A stretch of DNA of 29,892 nt, from the NCBI GenBank assembly GCA_024636595.1, contig JAGXGT010000024.1:1-29892 (forward strand), read 5' to 3'. The translations under genes and the position numbers were made by a program. Shown piece by piece: positions 1 through 7,527 of this stretch; the first letter of the stretch is position 1; every line of letters begins with the position of its first letter. The notes below the pieces were generated by a model. That model ran no database searches. It had not been told where the DNA came from and saw nothing but the letters and a program-made list of their open reading frames with translations. This stretch comes from Sphingomonadales bacterium (GTDB lineage: Bacteria > Pseudomonadota > Alphaproteobacteria > Sphingomonadales > Sphingomonadaceae).

Positions 1-702
1 ATCGAAGGCGTCGCCGATGCCCGCAAACAGGTTTTCGGCAGGGACGACTTACCACCCATTGCCATCGACAACACATTCCTCGGCCCGCTCTGGCAACAAC
101 CGCTGAAGCACGGCGCGGATATCGTCATTTACAGCCTGACCAAATATGTCGGCGGGCACAGCGATCTGGTTGCCGGCGGTGTCCTCGGCAGCAAGGCCCA
201 TATGGATCCGATCCGTGCGATCCGGAACACCATTGGCACGATTTGTGACCCCAACACCGCCTGGATGCTGATGCGCAGCCTCGAGACGCTCGAATTGCGC
301 ATGACCCGCGCCGGTGAAAATGCCGAAAAAGTCTGTGCCTTCCTGCGCGACCATCCCAAGGTCGACGGTCTCGGCTATCTCGGCTTCATCGAGGACGAGC
401 GCCAGAAGGACATTTACCAGCGCCATTGCAGCGGCGCCGGTTCGACCTTCTCGGTCTTCATCAAGGGCGGCGAAGCCGAAGCCTTCCGCTTCCTCGACAC
501 GATGAAAATCGCCAAACTGGCGGTCAGCCTCGGCGGCACCGAAACCCTCGCCAGCCTGCCAGCCGCGATGACCCACATCTCGGTCCCCGACGAACGCCGC
601 GCTGCGCTCGGCATCACCGATAATCTGGTGCGGATTTCGATCGGTGTCGAAGACCCGGATGATCTGATCGCCGATTTCGATCAGGCGCTCGCGGCCGTCT
701 GA
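1..702 (+). CDS. Cys/Met metabolism PLP-dependent enzyme (cystathionine gamma-synthase/methionine gamma-lyase family), 5' truncated
   Basis: The reading frame is open from base 1 to the TGA at 700-702, so the N-terminus lies outside the window; about 233 residues of a family that is usually near 400 are present. The segment SLTKYVGGHSDLVAGG carries the PLP Schiff-base lysine (codon at 142-144) in the context typical of the trans-sulfuration family. Further on, SLGGTETLASLPAAMTH and the C-terminal VRISIGVEDPDDLIADFDQAL are hallmark segments of this fold. The family makes or breaks C-S bonds of cystathionine, homocysteine, methionine or O-acyl-homoserine in the cytoplasm. The substrate cannot be told from this fragment. 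The next gene starts about 100 bases downstream and looks unrelated. Confidence 0.93.
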   Translation: MEGVADARKQVFGRDDLPPIAIDNTFLGPLWQQPLKHGADIVIYSLTKYVGGHSDLVAGGVLGSKAHMDPIRAIRNTIGTICDPNTAWMLMRSLETLELRMTRAGENAEKVCAFLRDHPKVDGLGYLGFIEDERQKDIYQRHCSGAGSTFSVFIKGGEAEAFRFLDTMKIAKLAVSLGGTETLASLPAAMTHISVPDERRAALGITDNLVRISIGVEDPDDLIADFDQALAAV

Positions 703-744
703 TGGCGGTGCCATCGTTGGCCGATACAACCAACTGATAAATGG

Positions 745-757
745 GCGAGATTCTCGC
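745..757. promoter_or_regulatory. Inverted repeat GCGAGA-T-TCTCGC upstream of the LuxR/hydrolase gene
   Basis: A perfect 6-bp inverted repeat around one central base lies 42 bases upstream of the ATG at 800, in the only non-coding stretch before that gene. An 8-bp palindrome CTCGCGAG (753-760) overlaps its right half. The position suits an operator or autoregulatory site, but function is inferred from symmetry and location only. Confidence 0.3.
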
Positions 758-799
758 GAGTGACTTTCCGTGCGTTGCAACCTGCTATAGGCTGGAAAA

Positions 800-2464
800 A
801 TGCAGGATGATTCTCTCGATCCGATGATCCGCGACGCTTATGCGATCGCCGCCCAGCCGGAACGGGTGATGAAATTGCTGACATTGTTGCAGAAACCGGC
901 TGCGGAAGACGAGGGCGCTCTTCAGGCCCATTTCGCCAACGTTACCGAATTGCTTGGTGAAATCGATAACAGCGTTGGCGATGATTTCTCCACCTACGCC
1001 CGTGATCTGGAAGGTTCCAGCGACCAGCTCATCCCGCCGGACCTGACACTCAGTACATCGATGACCGTTCTGAGCATCGATCAACAATTGTTCAAAGGCG
1101 CGGAATTGAAACCCGGCCAACCGGTGCCCGACTGGCTATTCGGCATGGATGGAGAGCCTTATGCCCAGATGGAAAAACTTATCAAAGGGGAGGGCAAGGC
1201 CAACCCCGCCATCGTTCGCCTTTATATCGATCAGGATGATGACAGAGGCGTCCTGTTCGCCGCGCAATTGGCGGGCGCAGCGGAGGTGGAGCTGGCTTTT
1301 CGGGTGATGCGACTGCGGTGGAATGCCGCCATCGGTAGCGCATTTGCACAGTCGCTCCAACTCACCGCAACGGAACAGCAACTCGCGGAATATCTGATCA
1401 ACGGCCAGTCTGTCCTTGAATTTGCCGAGGATCGAAAGCGGGCGCTGGGCACCGCGAGGAATCAGCTCAAGTCGTTGCTACGCAAGCTCGGCATTGGCTC
1501 GCAAACCGAGCTCATTGCGCTTTACGCCGGGTTCAGCAATGCGTTCGCGACCGCCGAGTTAAGGGAAAAACATCTCGTGCCCGCCGGGTCCAGTCAGAAA
1601 TTGAAGCTGCAAGATGGCAGCGATCTGCCGTTTGAGGTCTATGGCGATCCGACAGCGACGCCGGTGCTATATCTCCATGCGACCATCGATGGCGCCTATC
1701 TGACGGCAAGGCAACAGGACGCGGCGGCGCAGCAAAATTTGCGCGTCATTGCCCCCTGGCTGCCGTTTTACGCGGGCAGCAAAATGGCCAGTAGCGGTTT
1801 GGCGGTGGTCGACGAATTCGTCGAACGGCTGGTCTATTTGCTTGATCGGCTGGAGATTGAAAATTGTGCCATTGTTTCGGCCAGAGTGGCGGCCCCTTAT
1901 GGCATGGCGGCCATTCGCTTGCATCCGGACCGGTTCTGCGGACTGGTGATGGCCGGCGCAATTTTGCCAGCCGATGATGCCAATGATTTCTCGCATCTGG
2001 CGCTCGGCTATCGCGCGCCGCTTCGGCTGGCGCGAATTGCACCGTCCTTTGTGCGGCTGTATTTTGCCGCCGTGTCTACCATGGTCCGGCGCGGCAAAAG
2101 CATGGCCTATTTCCAGAGCATCTATGGCGATAGTGAAGCAGATATGAAAACGCTGAACCGGCCCGATGTCGCAGAACTGATGCAGCGATCGATGAAACGC
2201 ACCTTTGAAGATGGCTATGAATCAACCGCGCAACAGGCAATCCTGACGGCCAGCGACTGGTCGAAATGGTGTTGCGATCTGCAAGTGCCTGTGACGGTTA
2301 TCTGCGGCGCGGAAGACCGCCTGGCGCCGCCTCAGTTGGTCGAGCATTTTTGTGATCGATATGATTTCAATTTAATTGGCCCGTTGCAAGATGTCGGTAG
2401 CCTGGCGATCCAGCAAGTCCCGGAGAAAATATTCCAGGAGGCTGCCAAAATACGGGTGGGTTGA
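800..2464 (+). CDS. LuxR-type HTH regulator fused to a degenerate alpha/beta-hydrolase domain
   Basis: This 554-residue protein has three parts. Residues 1-185 are an unrecognised N-terminal region. Residues about 188-246 resemble a LuxR-type helix-turn-helix (LTATEQQLAEYLINGQS..., then ARNQLKSLLRKLGIGSQTEL). Residues about 260-554 have an alpha/beta-hydrolase fold, with the strand-turn VLYLHATIDG and the late GAEDRLAPP segment that holds the acid Asp506. The nucleophile elbow reads VSARVAAPYG where active relatives have GHSxGG; the serine position is Arg362. The catalytic histidine position near DVGSLAIQQVPE is Ser534. The hydrolase domain is therefore probably a ligand-sensing pseudoenzyme. 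LuxR/hydrolase fusions are known in proteobacteria; the ligand and targets here are unknown. It sits upstream of two exported proteins on the same strand, which are possible targets. The ATG at 800 has only a weak ribosome site (TGGAAAA). Confidence 0.8.
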   Translation: MQDDSLDPMIRDAYAIAAQPERVMKLLTLLQKPAAEDEGALQAHFANVTELLGEIDNSVGDDFSTYARDLEGSSDQLIPPDLTLSTSMTVLSIDQQLFKGAELKPGQPVPDWLFGMDGEPYAQMEKLIKGEGKANPAIVRLYIDQDDDRGVLFAAQLAGAAEVELAFRVMRLRWNAAIGSAFAQSLQLTATEQQLAEYLINGQSVLEFAEDRKRALGTARNQLKSLLRKLGIGSQTELIALYAGFSNAFATAELREKHLVPAGSSQKLKLQDGSDLPFEVYGDPTATPVLYLHATIDGAYLTARQQDAAAQQNLRVIAPWLPFYAGSKMASSGLAVVDEFVERLVYLLDRLEIENCAIVSARVAAPYGMAAIRLHPDRFCGLVMAGAILPADDANDFSHLALGYRAPLRLARIAPSFVRLYFAAVSTMVRRGKSMAYFQSIYGDSEADMKTLNRPDVAELMQRSMKRTFEDGYESTAQQAILTASDWSKWCCDLQVPVTVICGAEDRLAPPQLVEHFCDRYDFNLIGPLQDVGSLAIQQVPEKIFQEAAKIRVG

Positions 2465-2509
2465 GCCAAGCCTCGTGAGCTTATCTTTTACGGACAATCC
2501 GCCGATTTG

Positions 2510-2521
2510 TACCATATGGTA
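2510..2521. promoter_or_regulatory. Perfect 12-bp palindrome TACCATATGGTA with adjoining -10-like TATATT
   Basis: A perfect palindrome lies about 57 bases before the ATG at 2579, in the 114-base gap after the regulator gene. Its right end runs into TATATT (2520-2525), which resembles a -10 box; no convincing -35 is visible at the right distance. This arrangement would suit a promoter driven or blocked by a dimeric regulator, and the LuxR-type protein just upstream is an obvious candidate. This is inference from symmetry and position. Confidence 0.35.
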
Positions 2522-2578
2522 TATTCTAATGTCGGCCCTGCTCCATTAGTCGCCCGGTGACTGAAATGGAGATCAACG

Positions 2579-3409
2579 ATGAAATTTTCGAAATCGGCAA
2601 TTGCGGCACTATTTGCTATTTCCATGATCGGCAGCGGAACCGCACAGGCGCAGTTTGGCGGCTTGGGTAACGCGATCAAGAAGGAAGCAAAGAAAACCAA
2701 ACGCGAGGCCGAAAAACAGGCTGTGGAGGAAGCGGAGCAGGCGATTGATAACGCAATACGCGGCAAAAAAGGCAGAAGGATAAAAATCGCAAGCAGCAGT
2801 GGAGGTAGCAGCGGGTCTACAACCCTCGGGACCCCATCGGCAAGCCTCACATCGCAAACGCAATGTACGGGCCTCGCCCTGTCTAACGTAACCGTCGGCA
2901 ATCTGGGTGAATATACGTTCCAGCAGGGCTTCAGCAAAGAAAAGCGCACCGGCTTCATCAACCGGCGGCCCGGCAAAGTGTCCGGCTCGTGCATTGCACC
3001 ATCGCTGCAGCCACAGGAAATTCTCTATTTTGAAGTCGATGAGAAGCAATATAAAGCGCTGGACAAGGGCGGTGACTGGACGTGGCAGTGCGTGCAGTCG
3101 GACAATCCCGGTGCCGGTACGACCGATTACTGGACGTGGAACAGCGATCAATATCTCGGCGATTCCCATATGAAATTGCATTGCGGCAACGATCAGGAGG
3201 TCAGTGATTGCGCCACCGGCAGCAACGGGGCCCGCGCATCTGCCTATTCGGCGGACCGCAAAAAACGCGGCAAATACGGCATCAGTTTTCTGGCCCGCCT
3301 AAACGAGCACAGCGATGCGAGAACAGAAAAGCTGTACTGCCAATATTATAACAAAAGATCGGGCAAAAGCTTGGTCGCCTTCGAATATCTGAGTGCGCCC
3401 GCTCGATAG
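2579..3409 (+). CDS. Exported protein of unknown function with lysine/glutamate-rich helix and six cysteines
   Basis: I do not recognise this 276-residue protein. The start is supported by GGAG at 2568-2571, seven bases before the ATG. Residues 1-24 form a signal peptide with an Ala-Gln-Ala cleavage site before QFGG. Residues about 32-68 form a strongly charged Lys/Glu-rich helix, followed by a Ser/Gly linker. The C-terminal 180 residues look globular and are rich in Trp, Tyr and Gly. The mature protein has six cysteines (in QCTG, GSCIA, WQCVQ, LHCGN, SDCAT and LYCQ), an even number compatible with disulfides in the periplasm or outside the cell. It follows the LuxR/hydrolase regulator and precedes another small exported cysteine protein. 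Confidence 0.75.
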   Translation: MKFSKSAIAALFAISMIGSGTAQAQFGGLGNAIKKEAKKTKREAEKQAVEEAEQAIDNAIRGKKGRRIKIASSSGGSSGSTTLGTPSASLTSQTQCTGLALSNVTVGNLGEYTFQQGFSKEKRTGFINRRPGKVSGSCIAPSLQPQEILYFEVDEKQYKALDKGGDWTWQCVQSDNPGAGTTDYWTWNSDQYLGDSHMKLHCGNDQEVSDCATGSNGARASAYSADRKKRGKYGISFLARLNEHSDARTEKLYCQYYNKRSGKSLVAFEYLSAPAR

Positions 3410-3453
3410 CTGCGGATCCCGTTTTTCCACGAACTTTGAGAAGGAGACGCATC

Positions 3454-3756
3454 ATGCGTACCGCCATAGCTTTATCATCCCTGATCCTGTCCAGCCTCGC
3501 CATTCCGGTGGCCTTTGCCCAATCGAGCAGCACGACCGTCGCCAAGGACGGCAGCTGTCCGACCGGCTTCAAGTCCTCGGGCAGTTCCTGCAAATCCAGC
3601 TCGGGAGCGGTTGCGATCAAAAAGATCGGATCCTGCCCCACCGGTTTCAAATCGTCCTCCAACTATTGCGTGGGAGACAAGGGCGACTATGCTGAAGTCA
3701 AAAGTGGCAGCTGTGCCAGCGGCTTGAAAACGTCCGGGAAATATTGCGTGAAATAA
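3454..3756 (+). CDS. Small exported protein with three 26-residue cysteine-pair repeats
   Basis: The ATG at 3454 is chosen because AAGGAG sits at 3441-3446, eight bases upstream; an in-frame TTG at 3436 would put the Shine-Dalgarno inside the gene. The 100-residue product has a signal peptide (about residues 1-22, cleaved after VAFA). The mature part is three copies of a unit beginning GSC and closing with C eleven residues later: residues 33-46 (GSCPTGFKSSGSSC), 59-72 (GSCPTGFKSSSNYC) and 85-98 (GSCASGLKTSGKYC). Unit starts are exactly 26 residues apart. Each unit could hold one disulfide. I recognise no family function. It lies 44 bases behind another exported cysteine protein and may share its transcript. 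Confidence 0.75.
   Translation: MRTAIALSSLILSSLAIPVAFAQSSSTTVAKDGSCPTGFKSSGSSCKSSSGAVAIKKIGSCPTGFKSSSNYCVGDKGDYAEVKSGSCASGLKTSGKYCVK
3550..3747 (+). repeat. Three coding tandem repeats, 78-bp period
   Basis: Three diverged units start at 3550, 3628 and 3706, each encoding a GSC...C motif. The spacing is an exact 78 bases, which fits internal duplication of a 26-residue module. Similarity is stronger at the protein than the DNA level, so the duplication is not recent. Confidence 0.6.
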
Positions 3757-4011
3757 TCGCTGCCAAGGTCGATATTCACTCTTTCCTACACTCTGACTGA
3801 TCATCTATCCTAGTCTGGCTCTTTGACATAATGGACCTGATCGCTTGCAGCGTTCGCGCGTAACATAAGATGGCAATTTCGACGCGAGACGAAAGGTTAC
3901 ACTAGGCACCAGGCTGGCGACGGTAAAAGCGCAGATATCTGGCGGTTTTCGGCAAAGGTTACGGAAAACAAAGGGACGCGTTTTTGTAAGCTTTCTTTGA
4001 ATTCTGTCCCA
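3757..4011. other. Longest gene-free gap; no supported feature
   Basis: About 255 bases lie between the repeat protein and the GreA/GreB-family gene, which converge here. I see no tRNA, no terminator with a T-run and no open frame of note. A TTGACA at 3823-3828 has no matching -10. AAAGGTTAC occurs twice (3892-3900 and 3954-3962), too short to interpret. Confidence 0.5.
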
Positions 4012-4481
4012 TTAATCCTGTAGCAGGACTGCGATGGACAAAATTTCAATCGCATCCTCCCGACCGGCGAAATCGCCAAAGTCTCCGGCCTCCAATCCGA
4101 TCAACACCCGGCTGATCGGTGCGGAAAAAGACACCAGCGCGCTCGCCGGATCGGCTTCGTCATCTCCGACCAGCGACAAAACCTTCTCCTTGCCATTGAG
4201 CAGGAAGGTCACGCGGGTACCAAATTCGACCTTGTCGCCGCTTGGAACCGGTGACAGTTCGGCCGTGGATTGTCTGGTGTTCCAGTAGCGCAGGTCGCGC
4301 TTGGCGATTTTTAGCGCGTTTCGTCGGTCAGCGCTGCTACCTCGGCCTGCAGGGTAGCTACTCGCTCCTTGATCAACCGCAATCCGCGCGCCGTGACCAG
4401 ATTGGGGCCGACCGGAATCGGAAGCTCGAACTTGGGCTCGAGATGCTCGTCATCGCCCTCTCTGCGGAACGCCACGCTCAT
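4012..4481 (-). pseudogene. GreA/GreB-family transcription elongation factor, interrupted by a frameshift
   Basis: Read from the ATG at 4481, the first frame gives 56 residues ending in LTDETR and then meets TAA at 4313-4311. The frame that continues from CTA at 4314-4312 gives LKIAKRDLRYWNTRQ and runs to the stop at 4012. It includes the C-terminal FKBP-like domain (VTFLLNGKEKVLSLVGDDEA, SAPISRVLIGLEAGD). Joined with one base restored, the product is about 157 residues, the standard length for GreA/GreB factors, which rescue backtracked RNA polymerase by inserting an N-terminal coiled coil into the secondary channel. The lesion is in that coiled coil. The gene starts three bases after a small unknown gene, so the two are probably cotranscribed. 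A sequencing error is as likely as a true pseudogene. Confidence 0.75.
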
Positions 4482-4484
4482 TGA

Positions 4485-4691
4485 TCAGGTTCCGGCCTTG
4501 GGCGTCACCCAGATCGATACCGGCGCGACGAACTTGCCATGCGCCGGGGTGCCGACATCGACGCGCTCGGCGGTCACCCGTTCGCCGCTCTCGAGGGTGA
4601 AAGAGGCCCAGGGCTTGGGCATGCGGCCAAAGGTCATCTTCTGGATCGGCTGCCCGGTGGCGCTGTTCATGATGGTGGCAATGATAGACAT
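4485..4691 (-). CDS. Small conserved-looking protein of unknown function
   Basis: The gene encodes a 68-residue protein with no signal peptide or membrane segment. It is predicted to be mostly beta-strand (SIIATIMNSATG, ASFTLESGERVTAERVDVG, KFVAPVSIWVTP). I do not recognise a family. It is judged real because it is packed between two genes of the same strand: 55 bases after the HAD phosphatase gene and three bases before the GreA/GreB-family gene. Function is unknown; any link to transcription elongation is only by neighbourhood. Confidence 0.55.
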   Translation of the reverse strand: MSIIATIMNSATGQPIQKMTFGRMPKPWASFTLESGERVTAERVDVGTPAHGKFVAPVSIWVTPKAGT

Positions 4692-4746
4692 GGCAGGCCG
4701 CTAGCGACGGAACGGCCGCACTGTCAACCGCCCGGTGCCGGACGGA

Positions 4747-5418
4747 TCAGCGCCAGTCGACGATTGGCCAGCCGCGCTGCTCGGCCAGATGGCGCATTTT
4801 GGAGGTCGGTGTGGTGGCGATGGCCTCGTCGGCAAACTCCAGCATCGCCTGATCGCTGACATGGTCGGAATAGGCACGGACATGGGTGTCGGCGCGCTGC
4901 CAGCCCTGCTCGGCAAACAGCGCCTCGATCCGCTCGATCTTGGCGTCGTCATAGCAATTCTCACCGATAATGCGTGGCCGCACGCGTCCTTCGCCATCGA
5001 CTTCCAGCCGCGTTCCGATCAGATGATCAAAACCGAGGCGCCGGGCAATCGCTCCGGCATAGAGTTCATAGGATGCCGTCACCAGAACCAGAGTGCGCCC
5101 GGCAACGCGATCCGTTTCGATCTGGTCGAGCGCTTTCTGGTGGCGGTTGGAACGCAGGACGTTCTCCGCGAACCGCTCGATATGCGGTTGCAACGCGGCC
5201 AGATGGGGAGCGCTGCCAAGCAACATCCGCTGGTTAAAGGTCTTCAATTGCCCGCGGCTGATCAGCTTGAGCCCGTAGGCGATAAAGCCGAGCGGCAGTA
5301 TCGGCAGAAAAATCAGTCGCCATGGTTCGCGCTCAAAAACCATGTGAAACAAAAAGGGCGTATAGGTGCCGCGCACGGTGATCGTCCTGTCCATGTCGTA
5401 AAGCGAAATTTTCTGCAT
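4747..5418 (-). CDS. HAD-superfamily phosphatase, subfamily IB (SerB-like)
   Basis: From the ATG at 5418 the protein is 223 residues and opens directly with HAD motif I, LYDMDRTIT, whose Asp8 and Asp10 are the nucleophile and acid/base. Motif II is the Thr in LVLVTASYE. The Lys in NCYDDAK and the acidic motif AYSDHVSDQAM complete the site. A hydrophobic cap segment (LIFLPILPLGFIAYGL) is typical of the IB group annotated as HAD-IB hydrolases, which act on phosphoserine-like or phospholipid-like substrates; the substrate here is unknown. An upstream ATG at 5451 would add 11 residues. The 5418 start is preferred because AGGA lies five bases upstream and the motif is then at its usual distance from the N-terminus. 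It is divergent from the Mla operon. Confidence 0.85.
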   Translation of the reverse strand: MQKISLYDMDRTITVRGTYTPFLFHMVFEREPWRLIFLPILPLGFIAYGLKLISRGQLKTFNQRMLLGSAPHLAALQPHIERFAENVLRSNRHQKALDQIETDRVAGRTLVLVTASYELYAGAIARRLGFDHLIGTRLEVDGEGRVRPRIIGENCYDDAKIERIEALFAEQGWQRADTHVRAYSDHVSDQAMLEFADEAIATTPTSKMRHLAEQRGWPIVDWR

Positions 5419-5534
5419 GCTGTCCTGTGGGTCCCGTTCGACCGGTTCCATAGCAGTCCGACCGCAAAAGCGCTAAATATTTGAGCCGTTTAATCACTTG
5501 AGCTTTGCCGCAATTTCGGTCACTTATAGAGGTG

Positions 5535-6647
5535 ATGGCGATACCCAGCGATTTTGTCGAAGATACAGCCGAAGACGGAGCGGTTACGCTGTACTTTTCC
5601 GGCGACCTGTCGATTGCCAGTGTTGGCGATTTACCCGAGCGACTGAGAGAATATGGCAGCAACGTCGAGCGGCTGGATATATCCGACACCGGCTATATTG
5701 ACACCGTAGGCGCTTGGCTGATCCACCGCACAGCACGCGATATGGAAGCTGAAATTGTCGGTGCGAATGATGATGCGGAACGGCTGATTGCCGCCGTTGC
5801 TGGCGCAGACCAGCCTGCCGAAATCCGGCCGCAAGCGCTCAACCCGGTCATCCGCGTGGTTAGCGAAGTTGGCGAAGCGACCGCTATAGCCTTCTCCACC
5901 ATGTCCGGATTGGTCGGCTTTTTTGGCGCGATCATCGTCGCTTTCTTCCGATTGGTCCGGCACCCTGGGCAGATCAGATGGAATGCGGTCATCCAGCGTT
6001 TCGACGTCGTTGGCGTGCGGGCGCTGGGCATTGTCGGACTGATGAGCTTTCTGATCGGGCTGGTGATTGCGCAACAAGGCGCGGTGCAATTGCGGCAATT
6101 CGGTGCGGAAGTGTTCACGGTCAATCTCGTTGGCCGGCTGACGTTGCGCGAACTGGGCGTGCTGATGACCGCGATCATGGTGGCGGGTCGGTCCGGCTCG
6201 GCCTTTGCCGCGCAGATCGGCACGATGAAGCTGACCGAGGAAATCGATGCGATGCGCACGATTGGCGTGTCGCCGATCGAAGCACTGGTGCTGCCGCGTT
6301 TTATCGCTGCCGTGTTCATGCTGCCGTTGCTGGGTTTCTACGCATCGATCGTCGCGATCATCGGCGGCGGTCTGCTGAGCTGGGCCCAACTCGATATCCC
6401 GCCAGCTACCTTTTTCTCGCGCATTCGTGAGGTCGTGCCGCTGACCGATGTCTATGTCGGACTGGTCAAGGCTCCGGTCTTCGGCGCTATTATCGCCATT
6501 ACCGGCTGTTATCAGGGGATGCAGGTCAAAGGCAATGCCGAGGACGTCGGTCAGCGGACCACTGCGGCCGTCGTCCAGGCAATCTTTCTCGTGATTGTGC
6601 TCGATGCCTTTTTTGCCGTCTTCTTCACCTGGATCGGGTGGAACTGA
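5535..6647 (+). CDS. mlaE: MlaE-family lipid ABC transporter permease with fused N-terminal STAS domain
   Basis: The protein is 370 residues from the ATG at 5535; an in-frame TTG at 5505 would add ten residues. The first ~90 residues (VTLYFSGDLSIASVGDLPERL..., then LDISDTGYIDTVGAWLI) form a STAS domain, the role played by separate MlaB in E. coli. The rest is a MlaE/YrbE permease with about five membrane helices and the family loop TLRELGVLMTAIMVAGRSGSAFAAQIGTMKLTEEIDAMRTIGVSPI, in which the acidic EEIDAM segment is conserved. MlaE works in the inner membrane to move phospholipids between the inner membrane and an MCE partner. The stop codon overlaps the next start by one base (TGATG), so the ATPase is translationally coupled. 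A GAGG-type site sits very close to the ATG, leaving some doubt about the exact start. Confidence 0.9.
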   Translation: MAIPSDFVEDTAEDGAVTLYFSGDLSIASVGDLPERLREYGSNVERLDISDTGYIDTVGAWLIHRTARDMEAEIVGANDDAERLIAAVAGADQPAEIRPQALNPVIRVVSEVGEATAIAFSTMSGLVGFFGAIIVAFFRLVRHPGQIRWNAVIQRFDVVGVRALGIVGLMSFLIGLVIAQQGAVQLRQFGAEVFTVNLVGRLTLRELGVLMTAIMVAGRSGSAFAAQIGTMKLTEEIDAMRTIGVSPIEALVLPRFIAAVFMLPLLGFYASIVAIIGGGLLSWAQLDIPPATFFSRIREVVPLTDVYVGLVKAPVFGAIIAITGCYQGMQVKGNAEDVGQRTTAAVVQAIFLVIVLDAFFAVFFTWIGWN

Positions 6648-7462
6648 TGGCCGATTCACAGACCATCGATTATCAACCCGACTATCAGGGCCCGATTGTC
6701 AGCGTAGAGGGCTTGCGCAACAGCTTCGGTGATCAGGTGGTGCACGAAGGCCTGGATCTGGATGTGCGCCGTGGAGAGATTCTCGGCGTCGTCGGCGGTT
6801 CGGGTACCGGCAAATCCGTGCTGATGCGCTCGATAATCGGGTTGCAGACGCCGGATGAAGGGGAGATCAAGGTCTTTGGAGAGCCGCTGCTGGGCAAAGC
6901 GGAACCCGAGACGATCGAAATTCGCAAGCGCTGGGGTGTGTTGTTCCAGGGCGGGGCGCTCTTTTCGACGCTGACCGTAGCCGAGAATGTGATGGTTCCG
7001 ATCCGCGAATTCTATCCCGATATGGATCGCGACTTCCGGCGCGAAGTCGCCAAGTATAAAGTCTGCTTGTCCGGCTTGCCCCCGGACGCAGCACCGAAAT
7101 ATCCATCCGAACTGTCCGGTGGGATGCGCAAGCGAGCTGGCATTGCCCGGGCGCTGGCGCTTGATCCGGAACTGCTGTTTCTTGATGAACCGACAGCCGG
7201 ACTGGATCCGATTGGCGCAGCGGCGTTCGACAATCTGACCAAGGAATTGCAGCAAACCTTGGGACTGACGGTATTCCTGATCACCCATGATCTGGATACG
7301 CTGCACGCAATTTGTGACCGGGTCGCGGTGCTCGCGGATCAGCGCGTGATCGCAGTCGGCACGATTGACGAACTGCTCGCGCTCGATCATCCGTGGATAC
7401 AGGAATATTTCAACGGCCCGCGGGGCCGGATGGCATCTGCCGGGAAAAAGTCGCTGGGATGA
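6647..7462 (+). CDS. mlaF: MlaF-family ABC transporter ATP-binding protein
   Basis: This is the ATPase of the Mla-type lipid transporter. From the ATG at 6647 it is 271 residues, with Walker A GGSGTGKS at 50-57, a Q-loop (GVLFQGGALFSTLTVAENV), the signature LSGGMRKRAGIARAL, Walker B LLFLDEPTAGLDP and the switch His in LITHDLD. The GMRKR variant of the signature and the FQGGALFSTLTV loop are typical of the MlaF/YrbF group and not of general importers. A GTG at 6638 is in frame, but the TGATG overlap with mlaE argues for 6647. It energises MlaE from the cytoplasmic side. The MCE subunit gene follows after 65 bases. Confidence 0.95.
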   Translation: MADSQTIDYQPDYQGPIVSVEGLRNSFGDQVVHEGLDLDVRRGEILGVVGGSGTGKSVLMRSIIGLQTPDEGEIKVFGEPLLGKAEPETIEIRKRWGVLFQGGALFSTLTVAENVMVPIREFYPDMDRDFRREVAKYKVCLSGLPPDAAPKYPSELSGGMRKRAGIARALALDPELLFLDEPTAGLDPIGAAAFDNLTKELQQTLGLTVFLITHDLDTLHAICDRVAVLADQRVIAVGTIDELLALDHPWIQEYFNGPRGRMASAGKKSLG

Positions 7463-7527
7463 GAAGAGTGAAACAAGCCAGAGAATTGTTGCAGGTGACG
7501 GCACGGCTCGTCATAGAGGTGAAATAG

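Noticed and set aside
701..715. GATGGC-GGT-GCCATC hairpin after the first gene
   Set aside because: The stem is only six base pairs and no T-run follows, so it is not supported as a terminator.
3823..3828. Consensus -35 hexamer TTGACA
   Set aside because: No -10-like hexamer is found 16-18 bases downstream, and no plus-strand gene follows.
5631..6659. 342-residue minus-strand open frame
   Set aside because: It is the antisense of the MlaE gene, with polar low-complexity composition and no family features.
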